Source: Photobacterium aquae (GTDB lineage: Bacteria > Pseudomonadota > Gammaproteobacteria > Enterobacterales > Vibrionaceae). Taken from it: a stretch of DNA of 64,000 nucleotides. The stretch covers positions 496,001 through 560,000 of the forward strand of contig NZ_LDOT01000002.1 in assembly GCF_001029445.1 (NCBI RefSeq), read 5' to 3'. Positions 55,147 to 64,000 of the stretch are shown one piece after another; the first letter of the stretch is position 1; each line of letters opens with the position of its first letter. Position numbers and translations under genes: made by a program. A model generated the notes under the pieces. That model searched no databases and was not told the DNA's origin. It saw nothing but the letters and a program-made list of their open reading frames with translations.

Positions 55147-56736
55147 ATGGAACTCATCTATATCATCGCGGCCTTTCTGGCAGGCTTCATCGCACTGCGC
55201 TGCAAGCTCCCCCCGTTGGTGGGCTTCCTTGTCGCAGGTTTCGCCCTCAACAGTGCCGGCTACACCTCAACCGATGCCCTGACCACGCTCGCTGACCTCG
55301 GGGTCACCCTACTGTTGTTCACCATCGGTCTCAAGCTCGATGTCAGGACCCTGCTGACCAAGGAGATCTGGGGCGGCGCCACGCTACATAACGTACTAAC
55401 AACCGGCCTGTTTACCCTTGTCCTACTGGTTCTCAAGCAATTGGGTATCGGCATGATGGCTGATCTCGATATTACCCAATTGGCCCTTCTCGGTTTTGCA
55501 CTTTCATTTTCCAGCACCGTTTTTGCCATCAAGGCATTGCAAGAGAAAGGCGAACTCAATGCGACCTACGGTACACTGGCGATCGGTATTCTGGTTATGC
55601 AGGATATCTTCGCCGTTATCTTCCTGACTGTCTCTACCGGAAAAATCCCGGAGATTACAGCACTGGGACTGTTTGCCCTGCCACTGCTGCGCCCGTCTCT
55701 GTTCAAGATCCTTGACCGTGCCGGCCACGGCGAAATGCTGGTTCTCTACGGGATATTTCTTGCCCTTGTCGCCGGTGCCGGTCTGTTCGAAGTCGTTGGT
55801 ATGAAAGCTGATTTGGGAGCCCTGATCCTAGGGATGATGCTAGCTGCCCATCCAAAATCATCAGAGTTGTCCAAGTCATTGTTTAACATAAAAGAGTTAC
55901 TGTTAGTCTGCTTCTTCCTCAATATTGGCCTCGCCGAAGAGCCAACCATAGAAGGGCTACTCATGGCGTTGCTACTTCTGGTGATGCTGCCGCTCAAAGG
56001 CGTTCTCTACTATGTTATCTTCAATATGTTCCATTATCGGGTTCGCACCTCCCTCCTAGGGACGCTCACCCTGTTCAACTACAGCGAGTTCGGACTAATT
56101 GTCGGTGGCCTAGCCTATAAAATGGGCATGCTCCCAGGCAGCTTCCTTGTCGCTATCGCCATCGCGGTATCACTTTCCTTTCTGATTGCAGCACCGTTAA
56201 ATACGCTTGGTCACCGCCTGTACAAAGATGCCTCTAAATGGCTCAAAGAGTTTGAACCGGAAAAACTGAACCCGGGCGATCGTCTGATTGATCTTGGCGA
56301 CAAGGAAATCTTAATCCTTGGAATGGGACGAATCGGGAGTGGTGCCTATGATGAATTAGTGTCGCGCTACGGTAATCAGGTCATTGGTGTCGAAACCCGT
56401 GAAGAGTCTGTCGCACTCCACCGGGAACAAGGGCGCAACGTGATCCAAGGCGATGCCACCGACCCCGACTTCTGGGCTCGGGTTATTTCAAAACGAAATA
56501 CACGCTTGATTTTGTTGGCAATGCCCCACAGCCAAGCAAATAGTTTTGCCCTCGAACAAATTCGGGAACGTAACTATCAAGGGAAAATTGCCGCTATTGC
56601 CAAATATCCCGAAGATACGACGGAGCTGATCGAGCTCGGGGTCGATGCCGCCTTCAATATTTACAACGAAGCCGGCGGTGGCTTTGCCCGCCATGTCTGC
56701 GAGCACCTATCGCCGAACATTTCGCCCCGCCTCTAA
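55147..56736 (+). CDS. CPA2-type monovalent cation:proton antiporter with TrkA-N domain
   Basis: A 529-residue inner-membrane protein: about 12 helices (1-375) of the sodium/hydrogen exchanger fold (PPLVGFLVAGFALN near 21-34; GFALSFSSTVFAIKALQEKGEL near 115-136), then a cytosolic nucleotide-binding Rossmann domain (about 385-500; ILILGMGRIGSGAYDEL). The layout is that of KefB/KefC/YbaL, but I cannot choose among K+ efflux and Na+/H+ exchange. ATG at 55147 fits the membrane start MELIYIIAAF; the open frame reaches back to 55114. Stands alone between nagBAC and asnB. Confidence 0.88.
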   Translation: MELIYIIAAFLAGFIALRCKLPPLVGFLVAGFALNSAGYTSTDALTTLADLGVTLLLFTIGLKLDVRTLLTKEIWGGATLHNVLTTGLFTLVLLVLKQLGIGMMADLDITQLALLGFALSFSSTVFAIKALQEKGELNATYGTLAIGILVMQDIFAVIFLTVSTGKIPEITALGLFALPLLRPSLFKILDRAGHGEMLVLYGIFLALVAGAGLFEVVGMKADLGALILGMMLAAHPKSSELSKSLFNIKELLLVCFFLNIGLAEEPTIEGLLMALLLLVMLPLKGVLYYVIFNMFHYRVRTSLLGTLTLFNYSEFGLIVGGLAYKMGMLPGSFLVAIAIAVSLSFLIAAPLNTLGHRLYKDASKWLKEFEPEKLNPGDRLIDLGDKEILILGMGRIGSGAYDELVSRYGNQVIGVETREESVALHREQGRNVIQGDATDPDFWARVISKRNTRLILLAMPHSQANSFALEQIRERNYQGKIAAIAKYPEDTTELIELGVDAAFNIYNEAGGGFARHVCEHLSPNISPRL

Positions 56737-57044
56737 CCGACAATATTCAGCAACGATCACACACGGCAGCTTCGGCTGCCGTTTGTATTTTCCGAACAAA
56801 TATTATCCGCAAGTAGATAAAATTCATTTATTTTTAAATTAAATGGAAAATATTCATCACAAGGCTATTTTATTTATCGAATTAATCCTATGGGTTGCAT
56901 TTCGCTGACGAATACGCAATTTTAACAATTAACAGCAAACCGGCGCAGTACGGACCGGGATCTATCAACATCATGGATCCCCTACCGCCTGTAGCTGGTC
57001 ATGAAATTGACGATTTGCAGAATTTGACGATTGGGGAAGCAAGT
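56737..57044 (+). other. Leader region of asnB
   Basis: 308 bases: the antiporter terminator at its left end, then an AT-rich part (about 56800-56890) that probably carries the asnB promoter. The asnB frame stays open 50 codons upstream (to 56895), but AsnB needs Cys2 exposed, so this is not read as an extension. Confidence 0.6.
56763..56791 (+). terminator. Terminator of the antiporter gene
   Basis: ACGGCAGC-TTCG-GCTGCCGT (56763-56782), a stable UUCG tetraloop hairpin, followed by TTGTATTTT. Confidence 0.9.
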
Positions 57045-58718
57045 ATGTGTTCAGTATTTGGGATTCTAGATATAAAAACCGATGCCACCGCGCTGCGTGA
57101 AACCGCACTGGAGATGTCGAAAAAAATGCGCCACCGCGGCCCGGACTGGTCTGGGATTTATTCATCAGACAAAGCCATCCTGGTGCATGAGCGTCTGGCC
57201 ATTGTCGACCTGAACAGCGGTGAACAGCCCCTGTACAACGCCGACAAATCCCACGCCCTTGCCGTCAATGGTGAAATCTACAACCATAAAGAACTGCGCG
57301 CGGAATTCGCACCAGACTACCCTTTCCAGACGGAGTCAGACTGTGAAATCATCTTGGCTCTCTACAAAGAGAAAGGCCCGGAACTACTTGACTACCTCAA
57401 CGGTATCTTCGGTTTTATTCTCTATGACGAGGCTGAAGACGCATACCTGATCGGCCGAGATCATATTGGTATCATCCCGCTTTACCATGGCCACGATGAA
57501 CATGGTAACTACTATGTCGCCTCGGAGATGAAGGCTCTGGTACCAGTATGCAAAACCATTTCAGAGTTCCCCCCTGGCCATTTCCTATGGAGCAAGAAAG
57601 GCGAGCCGGTGCGCTACTACAAGCGCAATTGGATGGATTTCGATACCGTGGCCGATGCCAAGACCGACAAAATTGCACTTACCGATGCCTTAGAAAGTGC
57701 GGTGAAACGCCAGTTGATGACTGATGTCCCATACGGCGTTTTGCTCTCCGGTGGCCTTGATTCCTCGGTAATTTCAGCCATTACCAAGAAATTTGCAGCC
57801 CGTCGCATCGAAGATGATGAAAAAACCCAGGCATGGTGGCCGACGCTACACTCGTTTGCTATTGGTCTCGAAGGTGCCCCGGATCTAAAAGCGGCCAAGG
57901 TCGTGGCCGATCACATCGGCACCGTCCACCATGAGCTGACGTATACCATCCAAGAAGGTCTGGATGCTATCCGTGATGTGATCTACCACATCGAGACCTA
58001 TGATGTGACAACTATCCGCGCCTCGACCCCGATGTACCTGATGTCGCGCAAGATCCGCGCGATGGGGATCAAAATGGTACTGTCTGGCGAAGGGGCTGAC
58101 GAGGTCTTCGGCGGTTACCTGTATTTCCACAAGGCGCCGAATGCCAAGGAGTTCCATGAGGAAACCGTACGCAAGCTACTGGCGCTGAACATGTTCGACT
58201 GTGCCCGCGCCAACAAGTCAATGGCAGCTTGGGGGATCGAAGCGCGCGTTCCTTTCCTTGACAAGGAGTTCTTGGAAGTCGCTATGCGCCTCAACCCCGA
58301 GGACAAGATGTGCGGCAACGGCAAGATGGAAAAACATATTATCCGCGAATGCTTCGGCCATTATCTGCCAGAATCCGTTGCATGGCGCCAAAAGGAGCAG
58401 TTCTCGGACGGTGTAGGTTACAGCTGGATCGATACACTCAAAGAGGTGGCAGCCGCCAAAGTCAGTGACCAGCAGCTTGAGACGGCCAAGTTCCGTTTTC
58501 CTTACAACACGCCGACAACCAAAGAGGCTTATGTCTATCGTGAAATCTTCGAAGAACTGTTCCCGTTAGAAGATGCCGCAAAATGCGTACCAGGCGGGCC
58601 CTCGATTGCCTGTTCAAGTGCCAAGGCCATAGAATGGGATGAGAGCTTCAAGAACAGTGCCGATCCATCAGGACGTGCGATTGCCGCAGTTCACAACGAG
58701 GCATATCAAAAATCCTAA
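57045..58718 (+). CDS. asnB: Asparagine synthase B (glutamine-hydrolysing)
   Basis: Makes asparagine from aspartate, glutamine and ATP; 557 residues (E. coli 554). MCSVFGILDIK with catalytic Cys2, RHRGPDWSG near 31, glutaminase class II core (HERLAIVDLNSGEQPLYN), then the synthetase PP-loop LLSGGLDSSVIS (about 232-243) and SGEGADEVFGGY (about 346). ATG at 57045 is required to expose Cys2 after Met removal and has GGGGAAG upstream. Confidence 0.97.
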   Translation: MCSVFGILDIKTDATALRETALEMSKKMRHRGPDWSGIYSSDKAILVHERLAIVDLNSGEQPLYNADKSHALAVNGEIYNHKELRAEFAPDYPFQTESDCEIILALYKEKGPELLDYLNGIFGFILYDEAEDAYLIGRDHIGIIPLYHGHDEHGNYYVASEMKALVPVCKTISEFPPGHFLWSKKGEPVRYYKRNWMDFDTVADAKTDKIALTDALESAVKRQLMTDVPYGVLLSGGLDSSVISAITKKFAARRIEDDEKTQAWWPTLHSFAIGLEGAPDLKAAKVVADHIGTVHHELTYTIQEGLDAIRDVIYHIETYDVTTIRASTPMYLMSRKIRAMGIKMVLSGEGADEVFGGYLYFHKAPNAKEFHEETVRKLLALNMFDCARANKSMAAWGIEARVPFLDKEFLEVAMRLNPEDKMCGNGKMEKHIIRECFGHYLPESVAWRQKEQFSDGVGYSWIDTLKEVAAAKVSDQQLETAKFRFPYNTPTTKEAYVYREIFEELFPLEDAAKCVPGGPSIACSSAKAIEWDESFKNSADPSGRAIAAVHNEAYQKS

Positions 58719-58744
58719 GCAATACCGGTTAATCCATAACAGAA

Positions 58745-58770
58745 GCGAGAGCCTTGGCTCTCGCTTTCTC
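58745..58770 (+). terminator. asnB terminator
   Basis: GCGAGAGCC (58745-58753) pairs with GGCTCTCGC (58756-58764), followed by TTTCTCGTT. Confidence 0.85.
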
Positions 58771-58790
58771 GTTCGATATAAGGGGATAAC

Positions 58791-59330
58791 TTAAAAGTAA
58801 AAGCGCGTACCAAAGATAAACCGGGTAAAGCTGTCTTCCACCCCGTCTTTGGTCACATTGATATCATCGGTCGAGATGTTGTAATTCACCTCGGCACTGA
58901 TCGCCACATGAGGATTAATGAAGTATTTTACCCCGGCGGCTAATTTGATATTGAGCGCGGTAACATCCTCGAAATCAAAATCGAAATCACCATCATCACC
59001 AGACAAGTTGGCCAATTGGGCTGCCGCCCCGACATACGGTACCCAATCTGTCGAATTGGTGAAGTTATATTCGGTAAAGCCCCCTATCTGGAACTGCTGG
59101 GTGCTATCGCTCATATTAATATCCAGAACCGCACCAATTTCCCAATCGTCATAGATAAAGTAACCGTATGATGTATTGAGAACAAACAGGTAATCATCCA
59201 CATAGTCCAAGTCCAAACTACCCTGCAAGCCAAATTCCTGAGTCCCCTCCGGCAATTCTGCTTTTGCCTGTACCTGCGTTGACCCCAAACCGGCTAACAA
59301 ACATGCCATTACCACTGCATAATTTCGCAT
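58791..59330 (-). CDS. Small outer-membrane beta-barrel protein
   Basis: 179 residues with a signal peptide (cleavage near VQA|KA, about residue 22). The mature part alternates polar and hydrophobic residues with many Asp/Tyr/Phe turns and ends in TRFYF, the terminal-aromatic signal for barrel assembly. About eight strands fit an OmpA/OmpW-like barrel. ATG at 59330 is 9 bases after GGAG. An acidic loop (DGDFDFDFED near 118) is notable. Specific role unknown. Confidence 0.8.
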   Translation of the reverse strand: MRNYAVVMACLLAGLGSTQVQAKAELPEGTQEFGLQGSLDLDYVDDYLFVLNTSYGYFIYDDWEIGAVLDINMSDSTQQFQIGGFTEYNFTNSTDWVPYVGAAAQLANLSGDDGDFDFDFEDVTALNIKLAAGVKYFINPHVAISAEVNYNISTDDINVTKDGVEDSFTRFIFGTRFYF

Positions 59331-59500
59331 ATACAACGTCTCCTTATTGTAAATACTGCCAATTAAGCGTAGGAAAAAAATGCCACCACGACAGGATTTT
59401 TTGCTAAAAAATCACCACAATATTTTACTAAAACTCAAAAAACAAAAGTTACCATTGAAAATCAGAAAGTTAATCTGGACTTCACTGATATTTCAGGCAT

Positions 59501-59527
59501 AAAAAAACCACCTTTCGGTGGTTTTTG
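59501..59527 (-). terminator. gsk terminator
   Basis: AACCACC (59506-59512) pairs with GGTGGTT (59517-59523) around TTTC; on the minus strand a T7 run follows. Confidence 0.88.
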
Positions 59528-59550
59528 ACATAGATACAACAGAGCGTCGC

Positions 59551-60855
59551 TTAACGCTCCCAGTATGCCTCTTCCAGGCTGTCTTCGCGCTCAGGCAAGC
59601 CGCGTGACAGACGAGGTGAATGCTGGGCAAGCACTTCGTAACTTACACGGTTTGAGTACAGACAAATCTGTGAGAACGACGAGTAAGTCAGGAAGTTGTA
59701 ATGATGCTTGCTCGACTTCGGCACATTCTCTCTGTGGTAACGGTTAGCTGACATGTCATGCAACAGAGCTGACAATGCACCATCACCCGCGCCATTGGTG
59801 TTCTTAATACGCTCAGGGCCACCCATATAAGGTGCAATGTGAGAGTAAACCTTCAGCGGAGTCTCACACTCGCTCTTCAGCATTGGTCGGCTGAATTCGT
59901 AGCGGTTGAACTCTGGAATTTCACCCGGCAGCAGCGGCAGACTTGTTTCGCGCTTGGCGCCATCGTCAGTATAACCCGCCGTGTAAAGGCCAACAGGACC
60001 CGCCGTACACAGAACCAAGTCAACCCAGTCAAGCGTCTTGGTTGCCGCTAGCAGCGGATCGGTTTCACCGGTCAGCGCCTCTGCTTCGTCCTCGTTCATG
60101 GCCACAACGGTCACGTTGTCGCGAAGGAAGTCGCGCCACCACTGCGGATCATCTGCAATCACGAACTTGGTGCCCAGAGTCAGAACAACCGGCACATCGT
60201 ACTTCTTAGCAAATTCAATCGCGCGCATGGTTGCTTCCGGCATTGGGTCGCCTTCCTTGCAACGAACCAAGTATGCTGTCAGCACCAATGCTGATGCATT
60301 TTCGAAAACAGACTCTGGAATGCTATCGGGATGAAGCTGGTTCATCAAACCTTCGTTGATTGCGAAAGTACGCTCACCATCTTTGGTGATCAGCGCGAAG
60401 CAACGACCGATTGGACCATGCACTGGCTGCAGGAAGTTCATATCCATGCGGCTTGATGTATTGCATAGATAACGGTAGGCATAGCTGCCAATCTCGATAT
60501 CCTTGCTCATTACGCCTAGCAGTACAGATTTGTCGTCAGCCAGCACTGAATAGTTGTGTAGGGTATTACCGATGGTGCCACCAGCAAACTCATGGCTAAC
60601 CAAGGCTTTTTCCTTCAGCTCCTGATACAGGGCTTCGGCTTTCTCATCAGTGATCACCAAAGAGTGACCTTTGCTGAGCTCATAGCGCTCCAGGAATTCA
60701 TCTTCCACGCACGCCTCAATATCAACCAGAGTCTGGTCAATACCGACAATGTGGGTACGGGCAAGTCGCTTTTCTTGTTTGAATTGACTCAAAAGTGGAT
60801 CGCGTGCATGTACTGGAAAGTAATGCTTTGATTTACGTTGGCCTGGAAATTTCAT
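59551..60855 (-). CDS. gsk: Inosine/guanosine kinase
   Basis: Phosphorylates inosine and guanosine in purine salvage; 434 residues, PfkB/ribokinase family. Start MKFPGQRKSKHYFPVHARDPL, GGTIGNTLHNYSVL near 93-106, and the catalytic anion hole NTNGAGDGALSALLHD near 352-367 with the general-base Asp. Downstream of hemH on the same strand after a terminator; the adk-hemH-gsk order follows E. coli. Confidence 0.96.
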   Translation of the reverse strand: MKFPGQRKSKHYFPVHARDPLLSQFKQEKRLARTHIVGIDQTLVDIEACVEDEFLERYELSKGHSLVITDEKAEALYQELKEKALVSHEFAGGTIGNTLHNYSVLADDKSVLLGVMSKDIEIGSYAYRYLCNTSSRMDMNFLQPVHGPIGRCFALITKDGERTFAINEGLMNQLHPDSIPESVFENASALVLTAYLVRCKEGDPMPEATMRAIEFAKKYDVPVVLTLGTKFVIADDPQWWRDFLRDNVTVVAMNEDEAEALTGETDPLLAATKTLDWVDLVLCTAGPVGLYTAGYTDDGAKRETSLPLLPGEIPEFNRYEFSRPMLKSECETPLKVYSHIAPYMGGPERIKNTNGAGDGALSALLHDMSANRYHRENVPKSSKHHYNFLTYSSFSQICLYSNRVSYEVLAQHSPRLSRGLPEREDSLEEAYWER

Positions 60856-60917
60856 GTCAATGAGCTTTCTGTAGAGAAATTTTTGCGAATTCTATCACAG
60901 AATATAGAACAGAAAAG

Positions 60918-60948
60918 CAAAAGCTCTCACATGCAGTGAGAGCTTTTT
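60918..60948 (-). terminator. hemH terminator
   Basis: AAAGCTCTCAC (60920-60930) pairs with GTGAGAGCTTT (60936-60946); A- and T-rich flanks on both sides. Confidence 0.85.
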
Positions 60949-61010
60949 CAAATTAGAGGAAACTTATACGTACAGCGCGCCAAACCTGTGCCACACCGCC
61001 CGCAGGATAC

Positions 61011-62006
61011 TCACCATCCTTGCGAATGCTGAGCCACTAGCTTTTCCATCACGGTTATGTGGGCAGGGCTGTCATTGAGGCATGGGATCAAATTAAATGC
61101 CTCTCCCCCGGCCTCAAGGAACACTTCCCGGCATCCTTCCGCGATCTCCTCAAGTGTTTCAAGGCAATCAACTGAAAAAGCAGGGCAAATCACATCAAGT
61201 CGCTTGATGCCTTTTTGTGCTAGCTCGCGAATCGTCGCTTCGGTATAGGGCTTGAGCCACTCCTCTCGACCGAAGATCGACTGGTAGCTCATACTCATCT
61301 TGTCCTGCGGTATTGCCAATGCCTCGGCCAGCATCGCCGTTGTCGCCTCACAATGATGCGGATACGGGTCACCATTGTCAGCATAACGTTTCGGGATCCC
61401 GTGGTAAGAGCACAGCAAATAATCCGGCTCACCGTGCTGCTGCCAAAAATCAGTCACCGAACCGGCCAACGCGGCAATATACTCAGGGTGATCATAGTAC
61501 TGGTTAACAAACCGCAGCTCTGGCAGATCCGCCCTAGCCTTGAGCACCTTGGCTACCTTATCGAATACCGCGGCCGTGGTGGTACGCGAATACTGCGGAT
61601 ATAGCGGCAATACCAACACCCGCTGGCAGCCTTGCTGCCTCAGTTGATCGAGGCCCGCTTCAATCGACGGACTGCCATAGGTCATTCCCAATGCCACCGG
61701 TACGCCTAAGGCCTTTGCCAGTTGTTGTTGCTGGCGCAGTGAATAGACCATCAGCGGCGAGCCGCCATCCATCCATACTGACTGGTACAACTTGGCCACC
61801 TTCGGTGCCCGAACGGGCAAAATAACCCCGTGTAATATAGGGCACCATAGCCACCGCGTCATATCGACCACCCGGTGATCATGGAGAAATTCAGACAAAA
61901 AACGCTTCACCCCGGCAGGCGTCGCCTCATCCGGCGTACCGAGGTTGACCAACAACACTCCGAACGGCGGCTTATTGTTATCATGTAATGTGCTTGCTTC
62001 GCTCAT
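61011..62006 (-). CDS. hemH: Ferrochelatase
   Basis: Inserts Fe(II) into protoporphyrin IX, last step of haem synthesis; 331 residues. [14 protein letters not shown] near 16, [16 protein letters not shown] near 136-151, catalytic His in [10 protein letters not shown] (about 200) and Glu in the [15 protein letters not shown] motif (about 272-286). ATG at 62006 is 5 bases after AAGGA and preferred over the ATG at 62012, which overlaps that site. Confidence 0.97.
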   Translation of the reverse strand: MSEASTLHDNNKPPFGVLLVNLGTPDEATPAGVKRFLSEFLHDHRVVDMTRWLWCPILHGVILPVRAPKVAKLYQSVWMDGGSPLMVYSLRQQQQLAKALGVPVALGMTYGSPSIEAGLDQLRQQGCQRVLVLPLYPQYSRTTTAAVFDKVAKVLKARADLPELRFVNQYYDHPEYIAALAGSVTDFWQQHGEPDYLLCSYHGIPKRYADNGDPYPHHCEATTAMLAEALAIPQDKMSMSYQSIFGREEWLKPYTEATIRELAQKGIKRLDVICPAFSVDCLETLEEIAEGCREVFLEAGGEAFNLIPCLNDSPAHITVMEKLVAQHSQGW

Positions 62007-62092
62007 AGTCATCCTTCGCTGTCGGCTCTACCTAGAGACAATAGCCCTAATGACAATAGTAATCAATCAATTATGTCTTGGTATCTGCGCAA

Positions 62093-62124
62093 TAAAAAAC
62101 GGGCTGCCCCAAGGGACAGCCCGC
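62093..62124 (-). terminator. adk terminator
   Basis: CGGGCTG-ccc (62100-62109) pairs with ggg-ACAGCCCG region (62113-62123); on the minus strand T-run TTTTTTATT follows. It lies 25 bases after the adk stop. Confidence 0.85.
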
Positions 62125-62148
62125 TTCTCATCATATTGCCAGCTTATA

Positions 62149-62916
<768 letters not shown>

Positions 62917-62922
62917 TCAAAC

Positions 62923-62955
62923 AGGCGGGTACCGGATATAACCGGAAGCCCGCCT
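62923..62955 (-). terminator. htpG terminator-like hairpin
   Basis: AGGCGGG (62923-62929) pairs with CCCGCCT (62949-62955) and the inner CCGG pair (62932-62935 with 62942-62945); TGTTTG follows on the minus strand. Confidence 0.65.
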
Positions 62956-62972
62956 GCTCGTTTCGTCCGATT

Positions 62973-64000
62973 TTACGCTAGAAGCTTATTCACCGCAGCC
63001 AAGAATTGAGAAGGATCGTCCATGCTGCCCTTCTCAGCCAGCATTGCCTGACCCAGCAGCATTTCAACCCACTGGCCAAACACCACCTCGTCGGCCTCGT
63101 CGGCCATCTTGCTCACCAATGGGTGCTGTGGGTTCAGCTCGAAAATATAATTCACTTCCGGTGCATCGTGACCGGCAGCCGCCAGCAACTTCGCCATCTG
63201 AGTGCCCATTTCGTTTTCATCGGTCACCACAACCGCTGGCGTATCTTTCAGCTTGAACGTCGTACGCACTTCCTTCACACGATCGCCAAGGTAAGTAGCG
63301 GTACGTTCAACAACCGATTTAAAGGCCTCTTCTGTTTCCTTTTGCTTTTCTTTCTCTGCCTCGTCTTCAAACTGAGTCAGATCCAGATCTGCCTTGGTGA
63401 TCGCCTGGAAGGCCTTGCCATCAAATTCTGGCAGGTGGCCCATCAGCCACTCATCGATGCGATCAAACATCAACAGTACTTCAATGCCCTTGCTGCGGAA
63501 TTGCTCAAGGTGCGGGCTATTCTTCGCCGCGGTGAAGCTATCGGCAGTCAGGAAGTAAATCTTATCCTGACCTTCTTTCATTCGACCGATATAGTCAGCC
63601 AACGAAACCGTCTGCTCTTGAGTCTCGTTGTGGGTCGAGCTGAAACGCAACAGCTTGGCGACTTTCTCGCGGTTGGCAAAATCTTCTACCGGACCTTCTT
63701 TCAGCACTTGGCCAAACTCGTTCCACAGCGTCTGGTACTTCTCGGCATCATTGTTGGCAAGACGCTCCATCATGCTCAGCGCACGCTTGGTACAGGCCTT
63801 GCGCAGCGACTGGGTGACCTTGTTGTCCTGCAGGATTTCGCGGGAAACGTTCAATGGCAGATCGTTTGAGTCAATCAGGCCGCGCATGAAACGCAGGTAT
63901 GACGGCATGAACTGCTCTGCATCGTCCATAATGAAGACGCGCTGTACGTACAATTTCAGACCGTGCTTGGCATCGCGGTTGTACAAATCCCAAGGTGCTT
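62973..64000 (-). CDS. htpG: Chaperone HtpG (Hsp90), 5' end outside window
   Basis: The visible 342 codons are the middle and C-terminal dimerisation domains of bacterial Hsp90. Landmarks: [25 protein letters not shown] region, [10 protein letters not shown] (the conserved middle-domain Arg loop, about 59-68 from the right-hand edge), IYFLTADS, and the end VNKLLA. The ATPase N-domain lies beyond base 64000. htpG upstream of adk is the enterobacterial and vibrio order. Confidence 0.97.
   Translation of the reverse strand, partial: APWDLYNRDAKHGLKLYVQRVFIMDDAEQFMPSYLRFMRGLIDSNDLPLNVSREILQDNKVTQSLRKACTKRALSMMERLANNDAEKYQTLWNEFGQVLKEGPVEDFANREKVAKLLRFSSTHNETQEQTVSLADYIGRMKEGQDKIYFLTADSFTAAKNSPHLEQFRSKGIEVLLMFDRIDEWLMGHLPEFDGKAFQAITKADLDLTQFEDEAEKEKQKETEEAFKSVVERTATYLGDRVKEVRTTFKLKDTPAVVVTDENEMGTQMAKLLAAAGHDAPEVNYIFELNPQHPLVSKMADEADEVVFGQWVEMLLGQAMLAEKGSMDDPSQFLAAVNKLLA

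Noticed and set aside
56895..57044. 50-codon N-terminal extension of asnB
   Set aside because: AsnB needs Cys2 as the free N-terminal nucleophile; ATG at 57045 with GGGGAAG gives this, so the open extension is chance.
63006..63869. 287-codon plus-strand frame opposite htpG
   Set aside because: Antisense shadow of a well-matched HtpG; product resembles no protein.

Overview
The window is a gene-dense, near-50% GC stretch of a gammaproteobacterial chromosome. Every recognisable protein is closest in style to Vibrionaceae: chitobiase plus nagE/nagBAC, DUF2788, a Slp lipoprotein next to fadD, and a small Vibrio-type protein downstream of tsaB. A Photobacterium- or Grimontia-like host is my inference from base composition and gene content; I cannot settle the genus. 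It is almost entirely core genome. I see no rRNA, tRNA, CRISPR array, insertion sequence, prophage or integron.

Layout. 1-6371 (minus): yoaA-tsaB-small protein-slp-hydrolase-fadD (fadD runs off the left edge). 6579-11573: purU (+), yecM (-), argS (+), a DUF924 gene (-), a HIT-family gene (+). 11668-18420 (minus): a large membrane-spanning hybrid sensor/AraC regulator followed by feoABC. 18570-22577: zinc block, with znuA-mepM (minus) divergent from znuCB (plus) across a Zur box. 22641-22952: a small secreted four-cysteine protein. 23046-34290: TCA block, with sdhCDAB-sucABCD (minus) divergent from gltA (plus). 34369-38701: a Ca2+-type P-ATPase, a Nif3-family gene and ybfA. 38843-45018: DUF1853, pgm-seqA, ybfF-DUF2788-fldA, a DUF4442 gene and fur. 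45122-54954: glnS, chitobiase and nagE (minus) and nagBAC (plus). 55147-58718: a CPA2 antiporter and asnB. 58791-62793: an outer-membrane barrel protein, gsk, hemH and adk (all minus). 62973-64000: htpG, running off the right edge.

How the parts work together. Four regulatory circuits can be read from the DNA: Zur at znuA/znuC, probably extending to the zinc endopeptidase mepM; Fur (encoded here) at feoABC; NagC (encoded here) with CRP between nagE and nagB; and a divergent sdhC/gltA control region. Chitobiase, NagE, NagB and NagA form a path from chitin oligomers to fructose-6-phosphate.

Most interesting observations. (1) The 1275-residue sensor/regulator at 14593-18420 has Asn where the phospho-accepting His should be and has lost the acidic pair of its receiver domain, so it may be a membrane-anchored one-component regulator. 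(2) The argS leader has one segment that can pair with either of two identical partners. (3) The fldA leader has two mutually exclusive helices. (4) A perfect 8-bp inverted repeat lies in the sdhC 5' region. (5) Two overlapping hairpins lie just behind the chitobiase gene. I found no clearly new multi-gene system; the regulator in (1) is the best candidate for undescribed biology.
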